From positions 1-64,000 of the forward strand of contig CAWJTQ010000016.1 in assembly GCA_963845695.1 (NCBI GenBank): a stretch of DNA of 64,000 nt, given 5' to 3'. Made by a program: the position numbers and the translations under genes. Positions within the stretch are counted from its first letter, which is position 1, and every line of letters starts with the position of its first letter. Origin of the DNA: CAWJTV01 sp963845695. Lineage in GTDB: Bacteria > Planctomycetota > Planctomycetia > Isosphaerales > Isosphaeraceae. Shown one piece after another: positions 40,275-49,592 of this stretch. Below the pieces are notes generated by a model, which was given only the letters and a program-made list of their open reading frames with translations, made no database searches and was not told where the DNA came from.

Positions 40275-40943
40275 CGTTCGGCAGACGTCATCCCCGATTT
40301 GGAGAGCGTAAGGCGAACGGCGAAGAGGGCATTCTTCGTCGAAGTTTTCTTGAGGACGACCAGATTGATGAACGACGCTCGAAAATGGAGGGGAATTCTC
40401 AAGCGCCGACGGAATATGGGAGATCGCCTCGGTGGGGCAACGAGATCGAAGAGGCGGTCCCGAAGAGCAGCGGGCCTTTTACCGGAAGTCTTCTGGGAGA
40501 CTCCCGGCGGGAATCGAATCGGGGTCCGGAGACCCGCGTCTTGAAGCTGCGCATTTTGGGTTTTGCCCCAAAGGGGCCCGACAGATCAGCCCAGGGCAAC
40601 GCCCTGGGGACCTACGAACGATTCCAACCGATCAAGCCCTGAAGGGCGCAACACGATAAAGCACCTGGCCTTCTGCCTCAGTCTCTCGCGAAGAACCATC
40701 GCGAGACCTCCCGGGGATTGAGCGCTCGGTTTCGCCCCTTCAGGGCATGGGTTATTCACGTGTTACGGATCCCAGGGCGTTGCCCTGGGCTGATTTGTGG
40801 CTGCCCCTTCGGGGCGGGGAGACAGCGCAACTTCAAGTTGCCCTGGGCTGATTTGTGGCTACCCCCTCGGGGCGGGGGGAAAGCGCGACATCAAAAGACC
40901 TGCGCCGAGCTGGGAGATGTGGGTGAGCTGATCGTGATGGCGT
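40275..40943. other. Array-distal intergenic region with repeat elements
   Basis: No gene is seen. Several short palindromic pieces occur (CCAGGGC/GCCCTGG and GCCCC-TTC-GGGGC types) near 40560-40650 and 40735-40895, typical of dispersed planctomycete intergenic repeats. No second array or cas gene follows. Confidence 0.5.
40780..40895. repeat. Tandem 58-bp repeat, two copies
   Basis: Copies at 40780-40837 and 40838-40895 both begin TTGCCCTGGGCTGATTTGTG, differ at a handful of positions, and each contains a CCCC-TTC or CTC-GGGGC hairpin. A partial inverted copy is near 40585-40605 (CAGATCAGCCCAGGGCAAC). Confidence 0.75.
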
Positions 40944-43900
40944 CTACGGCGTTGCGCCAGGTTTTTCCGCGACCGCTTGTCGAGCGCCCGGGCTCTCGAA
41001 CAACGGAGCCCAGTCGCGGCTGCCGGATTTCTGCCAGCGCTCCAGCCATTCCTCGGCGGTCAGTTGCACGAGGACCCCCGATTCGTGCACCCGCTGAGAC
41101 GAGGCCAGTTCCGCTCGGAGGCGCAAGTCCTCGACCGGGGCGTTCGCCGGCCGGCTGACGTCCTCCAGGGAAAGACCCACCAGCTCGGAGCTGAGGCCCG
41201 ACGCGACGGCGCAGGTACCGTCGGCCGAGACACAGACAGACAGGAAGGGGATCTTATCCGTCGCCAGGCGCAGGAGTGAGCGCCGAGCCGGTCGTCGCGC
41301 CGACGACTGTCGCCCCATCCTGGCCGACGGCCACGATCAGCCGCCGATCCGGAGAGTAGGCGAAGTCGAACGGCATCACATCGACAGAGAGGACCTCGAG
41401 CAGCCGGCCCGACTTCCGATCCCAGATCCGCAAGCGGCGGTCGTCACAACTGCTGATGATTCTCTTGCCATCTTCGAGGAACTGCACGCGCACCACTAAA
41501 CGGGGATGGCGGAGCGGAGGTACTTCAAGCCGCCCGGTCCGCACGTTCCAGATGCTGACCTGGCAATCTCGGCCGCCTGCGATGAGCGTGCCACTTTCGG
41601 GAGCGAACGCGGCGGAGTGGATGCGGCCGTTGTGTGGCAAGTGGTGGAGCAAACGGCCGCTCTCGACTTCCCAGAGCTGGACCTCCTGGGCCATTTCCCA
41701 GGTGGCCAGATAGTGACCGTCGGGGCTGAATACGGCCTCCCCGTTGGCGAACCAGAGGTTGGGGTTGAAGGTCCGCGATCGGATGCCGCTGTCCAGGGTC
41801 CGCAGCACCCTCCCGGTGGTGGGGTCCAGGAGCACAACCCAACCGTCGGCGCAGGTGGCCGCGATCATCTGACCGTCGGGGCGGAAGGCGAGCCCGCGCG
41901 GCTCGGTCGGCATCGGAATCGGGGCGAACCGCTGCGCACCTCGGCGCCAGTCCCAGAGTTGCACGGTACCGGCCCGGCCGTCGGGCTCGAAACGGACTTT
42001 CTTGCGCTCATCGATCGTTGATCCGGCCGAGTTCGCCGTCGCCACGGTCTCCCCGTCGGGCGAGAACAGGGCATCGGTGAGGAGCCCACCGGGCGAGAGA
42101 GGGGGTCCGGCCGTGCGGCCATCGTTCGCCTCCCGCACCTGGGTCGTCAACATCGTGCTGTCTCGAAAACTGGTCAACGACGGGAGCACGTAACGGCGGT
42201 CGGGGCTTCCGCCAACCCGCGAGTAGCCCCCGGTGGGGATCTCGAAACGCGGCCGGTTCCCCGCCGGCAGACGCCAGATAACGATCCGGCCGTCCCACTG
42301 GGCCGTCGCAATCAGGCTGCCCCCAGGGGCGAATCGGGCGCGGACGACGATCTCGGGATGCCGGATCGGATGGTGCAACAGCTTGGCTCGCAGGCCCTCG
42401 TACCCCTCGACCGCCCAGAATCGGACCGTCGTGTCGTGGCCGCAGGAGAGCATGATCCGACCGGTCGGATCGAACCGGATATCTTCGGCAAACTCGTGCC
42501 CGTGATTGAAGTCGGCCAGCATCTGGCCCGAAGACACGTCGAACATCCGCACGCCATTATGCGAGCTGACCGCCACGAGCTTGCGATCCGGGCTGACCCG
42601 CAAGGCGGTGAGCTCCATCTCCTCCAGGCCGAGCGGGATGCGCTCTGGTGTCCTTGCCACTGGAGGTATCAGACCACCGCAGGTTGTACAGTTTCGTGGT
42701 GGGTTCGATCTCGAGGGTCAGGAGCTCTCGGTCGTTGCTGATGAATTGAGGGGTGGCCAGTTCCAGGCCGCCGTGAGACTCGCTATGAGACCTGAAGACA
42801 TGAGGCACTGAACTCACGAGCAGAGAGTTGCCTCGCACGACTGAGAAAACGCGAGCCTGGCGATCCGCGCAGCCGGTGACGAGCCGGTTGCCCTGACTGT
42901 TGAAAGACAGAGAGACGACCTCTTGAGGGTGGCTCAACTCGGGCCCGGCCCAGTTGTGGTTGCGGGTATCCCAGATCCGGGCCCCGCGGCCCGCCAGAGG
43001 CCAGGTCACGGCCGTCGGGAGCGAACGTGAGGAGCCGCGCCTGCCCGACCGTCTCGAATCGTTCGAGCCGCTCGCCAGCAGGGAAGCCCTAGACTTCGAC
43101 AGCCCCTTCCTTGAAGCCGAGGGCCAGCCGGCCGCCATTGGGAGTCCAGGCCGCGGCGGTGGTGGGTCGCGAACCGCCCGGCAGTGGGAAAGCTTCGCCG
43201 GATTCCAGGTCCCAGACGTCGCAGCGGTCGGTGTCCGTCTGCGTCAACAAATGCCGGCCGCCTGGGTGGAATGCAAAGACACGAAAATGGTCTTTCAAGG
43301 AACGGAAGCCAGGAACCGCGAATGATCGGACGGGGAGTGCGACATTCCGCATCCAGTTGGCCACGCGGGTTCGGTTAAGGTTCTCCTGTTCCGGGGCGTC
43401 GCGGGCGAGCTCCACGGCCCGCGTGAACCAGAGCAGCGCCCGGTCCTCATCGCGCTGTCGCGAAGCAGCCAGGCCGGACGATGCGCTCAATTCGACGAGC
43501 TGCCGCTGGGCGACCCGCCGCTGGCTCGCCTCGTTTCCCTGGGCCTGTTGGGCCAGCCGGCGCTGCGCGTTGGCTTGTAAGGCGAAGCCGAGCGACCCGA
43601 GAGAACCCAGCAGCAGCGAGGCGGAGACCGCCGCCAGGAGCCCCGCGACCGCCGGGTAGCGGCGGCACCAGCGGCCGGCGCGTTCCCAAGGAGCGATTGG
43701 GCGTGCCGAGATCGGCTCGCCGCGGAGGAAGCGATCAAGGTCGTCGGCCAGCGCACCGGCCGTGGGGTAACGCTGCGAAGGGGCTTTCTCCAGGCCTTTG
43801 AGTGCGATGGTTTCGGCATCGCGCGGCAGGCCCGGCACCAACCGCGACGGAGGCACTGGCTCGGCCGTCTTGACTTGCTGGATCGTGTCGAGCACCGTCG

Positions 43901-44840
43901 CCCCGCGGAAAGGCGGGCGGCCGGTCAAGAGCTCGTACAGGATCGCACCCAAGGCGTGGATATCGGCCGCCGGGCCGACCTCTCGGGTTTTCCCTTCGGC
44001 TTGTTCCGGGGCCATGTAGCTGGGCGAGCCCAGGACCGTGTCGGTCTGTGTCAGGCCCGATTGATCGTTGACCAGCTTGGCCAGGCCGAAGTCGGTGATC
44101 TTGGGAACTCCCAGGCCCGGTACGCCCGGTAGGAATTCGTTGAGCAACACGTTTCCCGGCTTCAAGTCCCTGTGTACGATTCCGTGCTCATGTGCGACAC
44201 TCACGGCCCGAGCCAGCGCCACAACCAGTGTGGCAGCCCAAGGCGGAGGCATCGGCTCACCCGTCAGCCTGCGGTCGAGGCTGCCCCCCTGGACGTACTC
44301 GAACGTGAGGAACGGCAGGCCTTCGTGTTCGTCAATGTCCCAGAGCTGAACGATATTCGGGTGGTTGAGCCGTGCGACCGCCGCGGCCTCTTGACGCAAC
44401 CGAGCGATCTGGGACGAGCTCGCCTGATTCCCGATCAGGATCTTCTTCAAGGCCACGAGTCGGCCCAGCCTCATGTGGCGCGCGACGTAGACGACCCCCA
44501 TCCCGCCACGTCCCAACTCTGCGAGCACCTCGTAGCCCGGAATCCGCAAAGATCTCCATAGACCGTCCGAGTCGATGCCCGGCCCAGGAAGCCCTCCCCC
44601 GGCCGTCGGCGTCGAGCTGTCCGGCATGCTGTTTTCGGTCGAAAGGGAGCCGATCGGAGCCGACTCGGCCTCGAGGCCCAGGAAGGACATCATGGAAGCA
44701 ACGGCCTGGAGTCGTTCCCTCATGGCCGAGGTTTTCTCCGGGCAATCGGCGCAGAGATCCTCGACCGTCGCGGACTTGCCTTGTTCTCGCAAGGTCTGCC
44801 AGCGCCGGAGCAGATCGTCGACGGTCGGTTGGTTCTCCAT
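40944..44840 (-). CDS. Membrane Ser/Thr protein kinase with C-terminal WD40 repeats (frameshifted)
   Basis: The N-terminal about 100 residues precede a complete Hanks-type kinase: GRGGMGVVYVARH (Gly loop), LVALKKILIG (Lys), HGIVHRDLKPGNVLL (catalytic loop), ITDFGLAKL (DFG) and GSPSYMAPEQAEG. A transmembrane helix follows (VAGLLAAVSASLLLGSLGSLGF), then many WD40 repeats such as LLSCGHDTTVRFWAV and LIAGGRDCQVSIWNVRTG. Indels near 43090, 42640 and 41290 split the propeller; joined length is about 1300 residues. It lies directly downstream of an ECF sigma gene, a planctomycete signalling arrangement. Confidence 0.88.
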
Positions 44841-44882
44841 GGGTTTCGCTCCAGCACAGCCCGCGACATCAACGGCGACGGG

Positions 44883-45510
44883 CTACGATTCGCTGTTTGC
44901 TTCGTCTTCGACGCTCAGCACGCGGTGCAATTCCACGAGCGCCGCCTCCCACCATCGGCGGACGGTCCGCACGTTAACTTGAAATAACTCGGCCACCTGC
45001 GTCTGGGTCCATCCATGATAAAAGATCAGGCCCACGACTTCACGCTCCTGCGCCGGAAGTCTTTCCACCTCCTGGTGAAACCGACACCACCGATCCAGGT
45101 CGCTGTCGTCGCCGCCTCGATCCGGGGGGTCGAATTCCGGCTGGCTCTTGTCGGGCTCGGCTTGCACCCTGGCGTGGTTTGCCCCTTCGCCCTGCGGCCC
45201 GAAGAAGTGTCGGCCCGAGGTCCAGCAACTCGCGCCGCATCTGCTCGGCGGCCAGGCCGAAAAAGGCACGGGTCGAGTCGGGGTGGACCGATTCCAAGGC
45301 ACGCAACAGCCGCAAGAGTGAGCCCTGGAGGACGTCCTCGACCTCGACCCAGCGGCCAACACTCGGATATCGCTGAAGCATCTTTCTGGCGAGGTGCCCG
45401 AGCCGGGTCTGGAAGGCGCGGATCAGCTCATCGTGAGCCGCGCGATCGCCGCCTTGCATGCGTTCGAGCAGTTGGACCAGTACGGTCGTCTGGGCGGCGG
45501 GATCGGACAT
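44883..45510 (-). CDS. ECF-family RNA polymerase sigma factor (one frameshift)
   Basis: Region 2 is seen in MQGGDRAAHDELIRAFQTRLGHLARKMLQRYPSVGRWVEVEDVLQGSLLRLLRALE, and region 4 in RLPAQEREVVGLIFYHGWTQTQVAELFQVNVRTVRRWWEAAL, after an indel near 45220. About 208 residues is normal. It precedes the kinase by 42 bases, so the two form one operon; ECF-kinase pairs of this kind are thought to be regulated by phosphorylation instead of an anti-sigma factor. Confidence 0.88.
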
Positions 45511-45535
45511 GAGGGCCTTGGCTTTCTTCAGATCT

Positions 45536-45613
45536 CTCCTTCGATCTCTGCCAGCAGATCATGAAGCCCGAGCATCGCGGCACGTTCTTGGAGGACGGCG
45601 CGATCCAACCCAA
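45536..45613 (-). pseudogene. 3' fragment of an AbiEii-like nucleotidyltransferase gene
   Basis: The minus strand reads LDRAVLQERAAMLGLHDLLA and then a stop, matching LDRAVLEERAAMLGLQDLLN at the C-terminus of the intact gene at 48735-49577. At DNA level 45557-45609 matches 48776-48828 at 47 of 53 positions. Similarity ends abruptly at about 45610, and no upstream part of the gene is present. Confidence 0.8.
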
Positions 45614-45661
45614 AGCCGGATGTCGGCATGGTACCAGACCTCCCCGCCTCGACGAATACGG

Positions 45662-47505
45662 TCAGAACGTCATGAAATCCTCGGTTTTCGAGGACAACGC
45701 TGGCCGAACACGTGGCCGGGATTGGCCGGGAAGCCAGCCGAGGATCCGCTCGGCGCGACTCGGCGATAGTCGTTTCTTGACCATGTCTCGGAACTCATCG
45801 GACTTTCCAATGCTAGTATATACATGGTAAAAGTTTAATATTGCTTCCGGCCCTCCGTTTTCGATTACTTCGTCGAGCGAGTTCCTAAGTGTGGCTTCCA
45901 ACTCCTCCCGGCGTCCGGCGAGCATGAGCAAACGCGCATAGATCGAAGGTTGCTTGGCGAAGAGACTCGCCGGTCTGATCTCACTGCTCTCGAAGAACCC
46001 CTTCGCGCCCGAGACATCCTCTCGGCTGACAATAAGGGATGCCCGCGCCGTCTGGAAATCCGGATTATCAGCGAGTTTAGCAGCCCGCTCATCGATCAGT
46101 CGATCCGCGGTTCGATAATCCTTGGCATCGATCGCTCGGTTAATGCATTCAACGACAACTTCTACCTGGACATCCGGGGAGTCGAGTACCTGGAAGACAA
46201 TCGATCGCGCCCGGTCTTCCCGCCCGGTTCTATAAAGCAGTTCGATAAGCTTCAGACCAACACCAGGATCGCTGGTACCCGAGGCGACCCAGACGGCCTC
46301 GACCATGTCCGAGGTGCTGATGGACTGTTCGGTATCTCGCCGCCCTGGCTCGCGCGAAGCCTAAAATGCTCTCGAACGATCTCCCACAAAAGCGGATGGC
46401 CGGACTGGCCGGACAATTCCCAAAAGCGCGTGGCAGTCTGCATCATCTTGGCGGCACCGAGATTCCGCAACCGGTAAAACTTGAGAAGTGCGAGGTAAGA
46501 CTTGGGATGGGGACAGTAAATCGCCAGAGCTTCCAGATCACTCTGGACCCGATCCGGTTTCTCCACCATGTCCTTCAGAGCGACATCGATAAGCTGATCA
46601 AGATGGGGTTCTACGCGCTCACTGGGGATGATTTGAGCGAAGAGGTGAAGGTAATCGCGGAGCAGCGGTGATTCATCAACCGTCTTGTTCTCACCAATGT
46701 GCAAACTCTCGCTGAAAGCGAGGGATTCCTCGGCGTGGAGGATGAAGATCGGAGGAACGTCGAGGGTCGCCTCCGAATCGTTCGCCGGTTCGCAGAGGAA
46801 GTCACGGACCTGTCTTGTCAGGGGCTCCTCGAACCTGGCTGAAAAGCGCTGTAACTTCGGAAGTCTGGAAAGGACAGGAACGATTTCGATCGGTCTTTGA
46901 CGGCGATAGGTGGCGCGTTTGATGCCTCTAAGAACCTCGCGAGCTCCTTGAAGGTTCTCTTGATTGTTGAGAAGCAGACAAACGACCATGTCCGGCAAAA
47001 GAGTCGTCGCAACTCCGCCGATCTCCGTGATTCCCGTACGGGCGTCGATCAGGAGGAAATCGGGAGCGAACTCGGCACGGATTCGCTCCTTCAGCTCGAG
47101 AAAGAAGGGTACCCCCTCCGCTCCTTCCTCATAGAAGAACTGGTGCCAGTTCAAACCAGCCAGTTGCCGCCAATATGATGCGGCCAGGACATTTCCCGCC
47201 GGCATCAGGATGATCTGGCCATCCCGCTCCTCTTCGCGCGGGACTTCCACGGTATAGGGAGAAAGGGAGTCGGATATCGTGCCGGTTTTCACAAATGAAG
47301 ATATGACGTCAACAATGCCTCGGTCAATCGAGGGACGAGATTCAGCCCCGCTCAACCGAAGCTTGTGATGGAGGCCGGGGGCCTCGAGATCGAGGTCGAT
47401 GGCAAACACTTTCTGACCAAGGCGAGCCAAGTACTTCGCTGCGTTCGCAAGGGCCAATGTTCGCCCAGTTCCTCCTTTGTAGGCATAGAAGGTGATTGTC
47501 TGCAT
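45662..47505 (-). CDS. MinD/ParA-like P-loop ATPase with C-terminal helical repeat domain (one frameshift)
   Basis: The N-terminus MQTITFYAYKGGTGRTLALANAAKYLARL carries a deviant Walker A (KGGTGRT), followed by VFAIDLDLEAPGLHHKL and the FLLIDARTGITEIGG Walker B region of SIMIBI ATPases. The K-G-G-x-G-R-T subgroup is known from bacterial signalling and conflict systems, not chromosome partition. Residues beyond about 300 are helical and resemble TPR-like repeats (YRTADRLIDERAAKLADNPD, ARLLMLAGRREELEATLRNS). An indel near 46340 splits it; joined length is about 613 residues. It starts 7 bases after the HTH gene, so it is part of that operon. Confidence 0.75.
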
Positions 47506-47512
47506 GTTTGAC

Positions 47513-48199
47513 CTATCCCCGACCCATCGGAATCAATCCGCGTTCGCGCACACTGCTCGCGACTGCGTCGAGAGCATCCTCCCCATAGAGTGTAAGTACG
47601 CGCGAAAAGACTCTGCGTCGTTCCCACGCCACGCGGTGACTACTCGGCTTTTCCGCTTGCGAGCTCATCCGATTGGGCGGATCGTCACATGCTTCCGACA
47701 CCACCTCGGTTCCCAGGTTCGGATCCTGCGCCCTGCCGCTGAGAACCTCTCGGACTTGAGGAACCCCGAAGTAAACCCTCATCAGGTTGTCCATGGCTCG
47801 AGACTGAATCAGGGCCCCTGTCTCCCATCGCGAGATCGTGGCCTCAGCGACGCCCAACTTTTCGGCGAGTTCAGACTGCTTGAGTTCGAGAGTCTTTCTG
47901 GCTGCTCGGATCTGCGTCGGGGCAAGAAGTTTCAAATGAGAACGCAAAGCATCATTAATCTGATCGTCAACATGGCCATCGAAGATCAACTCTCCACAGG
48001 CGTGACACTTTGAGATTTCCAAAGCGGGAATCTCGATCGCATTCAAGACCCCATCGTGCTTGACTTTTGCCGTGTAAGGCATGACGACCCGTCGAAGGTT
48101 CATGCTCAGACAGACCGGGCACTGTTCGTCCCGATGTCCATCCGAAGGATCAGGCTTATTCTGGGTCATGGAAAACCGATCCTTTGATCTAAGCATCAT
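47513..48199 (-). CDS. MqsA-like zinc-finger/XRE HTH regulator (antitoxin-like)
   Basis: An N-terminal zinc site is formed by EQCPVCLSMNL and SKCHACGELIF (two C-x2-C pairs about 37 residues apart). It is followed by an XRE helix-turn-helix (IRAARKTLELKQSELAEKLGVAEATISRWETG). This is the MqsA antitoxin layout. An unusual extension of about 90 residues, partly basic, follows. The start ATG overlaps the stop of the upstream 117-aa gene (TGATG), implying translational coupling; an internal Met at 48169 is an alternative. It probably binds the palindromes upstream of the operon. Confidence 0.8.
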   Translation of the reverse strand: MMLRSKDRFSMTQNKPDPSDGHRDEQCPVCLSMNLRRVVMPYTAKVKHDGVLNAIEIPALEISKCHACGELIFDGHVDDQINDALRSHLKLLAPTQIRAARKTLELKQSELAEKLGVAEATISRWETGALIQSRAMDNLMRVYFGVPQVREVLSGRAQDPNLGTEVVSEACDDPPNRMSSQAEKPSSHRVAWERRRVFSRVLTLYGEDALDAVASSVRERGLIPMGRG

Positions 48200-48542
48200 G
48201 AATATTCGCGACCAGAATTTGGGGGTTATCCGGGTCGTCCGGGTCCGAAAAGATCAGTCGTGTTTCGACATAGAGGCGACGACCGTCAACGATCAGACGG
48301 AGATCGTAGTGGTATTCATGCATACTCCATTCCGGACGCCTCTCGACAATCTGGTCGATCTCGCCTCCCGCACTGACGAAGAGGAAGAGCAATTCCCCAA
48401 ATGATTTCTGTGTATGGCCCTCCATCTCCGAACGTACCCATTCGTCAGCCAGACGTGTGAATCGAATGTAGTTCGTGAAACGCCAATTCGACAGGGCGTT
48501 CATAAAGCAACGCAGGCTTACAGGATCGGTGAGCTTTGACAT
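48189..48542 (-). CDS. 117-aa orphan protein, possible toxin partner of the MqsA-like regulator
   Basis: I do not recognise the family. The protein has an N-terminal helical half (SLRCFMNALSNWRFTNYIRFTRLADEWVRS) and a strand-rich C-terminal half with VERRPEWSMHEYHYDLRL and RRLYVETRLIFSDPDDPDNP. The gene precedes and overlaps the antitoxin-like gene, the order of mqsRA. The length and His/Arg/Glu-rich beta core would suit a small RNase-type toxin, but it shows no MqsR motif, so that is inference. A truncated paralogue is at 23825-24010. Confidence 0.65.
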   Translation of the reverse strand: MSKLTDPVSLRCFMNALSNWRFTNYIRFTRLADEWVRSEMEGHTQKSFGELLFLFVSAGGEIDQIVERRPEWSMHEYHYDLRLIVDGRRLYVETRLIFSDPDDPDNPQILVANIHDA

Positions 48543-48644
48543 AATATTTCGACCATACTATCCTCCATGTCGGAACTAATGCAACGTATGATTCTATCAA
48601 TTGCTATCTCAACTTAATTCCTAGGTTTTTCGTCGCTTGTCACG

Positions 48645-48673
48645 ATCTTACACCGAAAAACGACTTAAGTCAA
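48645..48673 (-). promoter_or_regulatory. Sigma-70-like promoter of the three-gene operon
   Basis: On the minus strand, -35 TTGACT (48673-48668) and -10 TAAGAT (48650-48645) are separated by 17 bases. The predicted start is near 48638, about 96 bases before the first ATG. The -35 is embedded in the palindrome at 48662-48671, so occupancy by a repressor would block polymerase. Confidence 0.6.
48662..48671. promoter_or_regulatory. Candidate operator palindrome 1
   Basis: GACTTAAGTC is a perfect 10-bp palindrome, extended by CAA on one side. It overlaps the -35 hexamer of the operon promoter. A near-identical site lies 65 bases upstream. Confidence 0.55.
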
Positions 48674-48724
48674 TCCGGTCTACTGCATTTTCAGACCGCA
48701 CTCTTCCATGGATGCGCCAGAAAT

Positions 48725-48738
48725 TTGACCTAAGTCAA
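48725..48738. promoter_or_regulatory. Candidate operator palindrome 2
   Basis: TTGACCTAAGTCAA has perfect TTGAC/GTCAA arms around a CTAA centre. It overlaps the stop codon of the nucleotidyltransferase gene. It shares the TAAGTCAA core with palindrome 1. Confidence 0.5.
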
Positions 48739-49577
48739 CCGCAGGTCCCGGGGGCTTCAGTGATCACGTTCAGGAGATCCTGAAGCCCCAGCATCGCGGC
48801 CCGTTCCTCGAGGACGGCGCGATCCAGCTCGTCGTCGCGCTTCAACATCATCGTCAGATCATGATGGGCTTTGTGGTGCCCGAGTTTCATCCCGAGGAGC
48901 TTGGAAAGAATCGCGTCCTCGTGGGAAACCAGTGGGGTGACCAGTCCTGGCAAGACCTCGCAGCGCGTGGTCCTGCCGAGCTCGCCGGGGATCTTCTCGC
49001 CAACATGAAAATCGATCTTGAGCATCGAGACTTCGTCAATCGCCTGGAAGCGGCTCTGGCTCGCGATGGCCTCCCGCGCAGCCTGCTCGTGGATGATATA
49101 TCCCGAAGAGAGGCGTTCGAGTAGAGATTGGGTTTCGGGTTTCTCAGTAGCCGGTTGGATCACCAGATCCAGATCCTGGGTGAGCCGGGGGTCACCGTAA
49201 TAGGTGGCCGCGATGCCTCCGGTGAAGTGGAAACTCAGTACGAATTCTTCGAGGATCGTCGTGATTCGTTCCATGGTTTCCGGGAGGCCTTCATCTGGCG
49301 TGGGTTCTCCTCTTGACCGATCGAGCAACCGCTGCGCCGCGTCATCCGAGAGATACATCCGCTTGGCCGTACGGCGCTGGAGTTCACAGGCGTCGAGCTC
49401 TGGGTGCTTATTCTGGATCTGGAACTCGACCATGCGCCGGATCTCGGCGTAAAGCGAAAAGGTCCGGCGAAGCCTTCCGGCTCCGCCGATCCTGCCCCAG
49501 ATCTCGAAATAAGCATCCTCGATCGAGAGGTGCTCGAGTCCTCTCAACAGTTCCGCGTTCGTCGGCATCGATGACAA
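48735..49577 (-). CDS. AbiEii-like nucleotidyltransferase fold protein
   Basis: The catalytic core FHFTGGIAATYYGDPRLTQDLDLVIQ has the G-G-x(n)-D-x-D layout of AbiEii/MNT-type nucleotidyltransferases; D-L-D are the metal ligands. A later Asp-containing strand (SMLKIDFHVG) and PLVSHEDAILSKLLGMKLG fit the fold. The first about 100 residues form a separate helical domain (SLYAEIRRMVEFQIQNKHPELDACELQRR). Known AbiEii proteins are toxins acting on tRNA, but no AbiEi partner is adjacent. It starts 15 bases after the oxidoreductase stop. Confidence 0.72.
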   Translation of the reverse strand: MSSMPTNAELLRGLEHLSIEDAYFEIWGRIGGAGRLRRTFSLYAEIRRMVEFQIQNKHPELDACELQRRTAKRMYLSDDAAQRLLDRSRGEPTPDEGLPETMERITTILEEFVLSFHFTGGIAATYYGDPRLTQDLDLVIQPATEKPETQSLLERLSSGYIIHEQAAREAIASQSRFQAIDEVSMLKIDFHVGEKIPGELGRTTRCEVLPGLVTPLVSHEDAILSKLLGMKLGHHKAHHDLTMMLKRDDELDRAVLEERAAMLGLQDLLNVITEAPGTCG

Positions 49578-49592
49578 GTGACCGGCGATCGC

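Noticed and set aside
34315..40402. Long minus-strand open frames full of LNAFRHHRGRH, AQRLSASQRSA and CSTPFGITEVGT repeats
   Set aside because: These are the three frame translations of the CRISPR repeat; spacing and identity follow the array, not protein selection.
41404..42021. Plus-strand frames opposite the WD40 kinase
   Set aside because: They mirror the strongly supported minus-strand kinase/propeller gene and carry no motifs.
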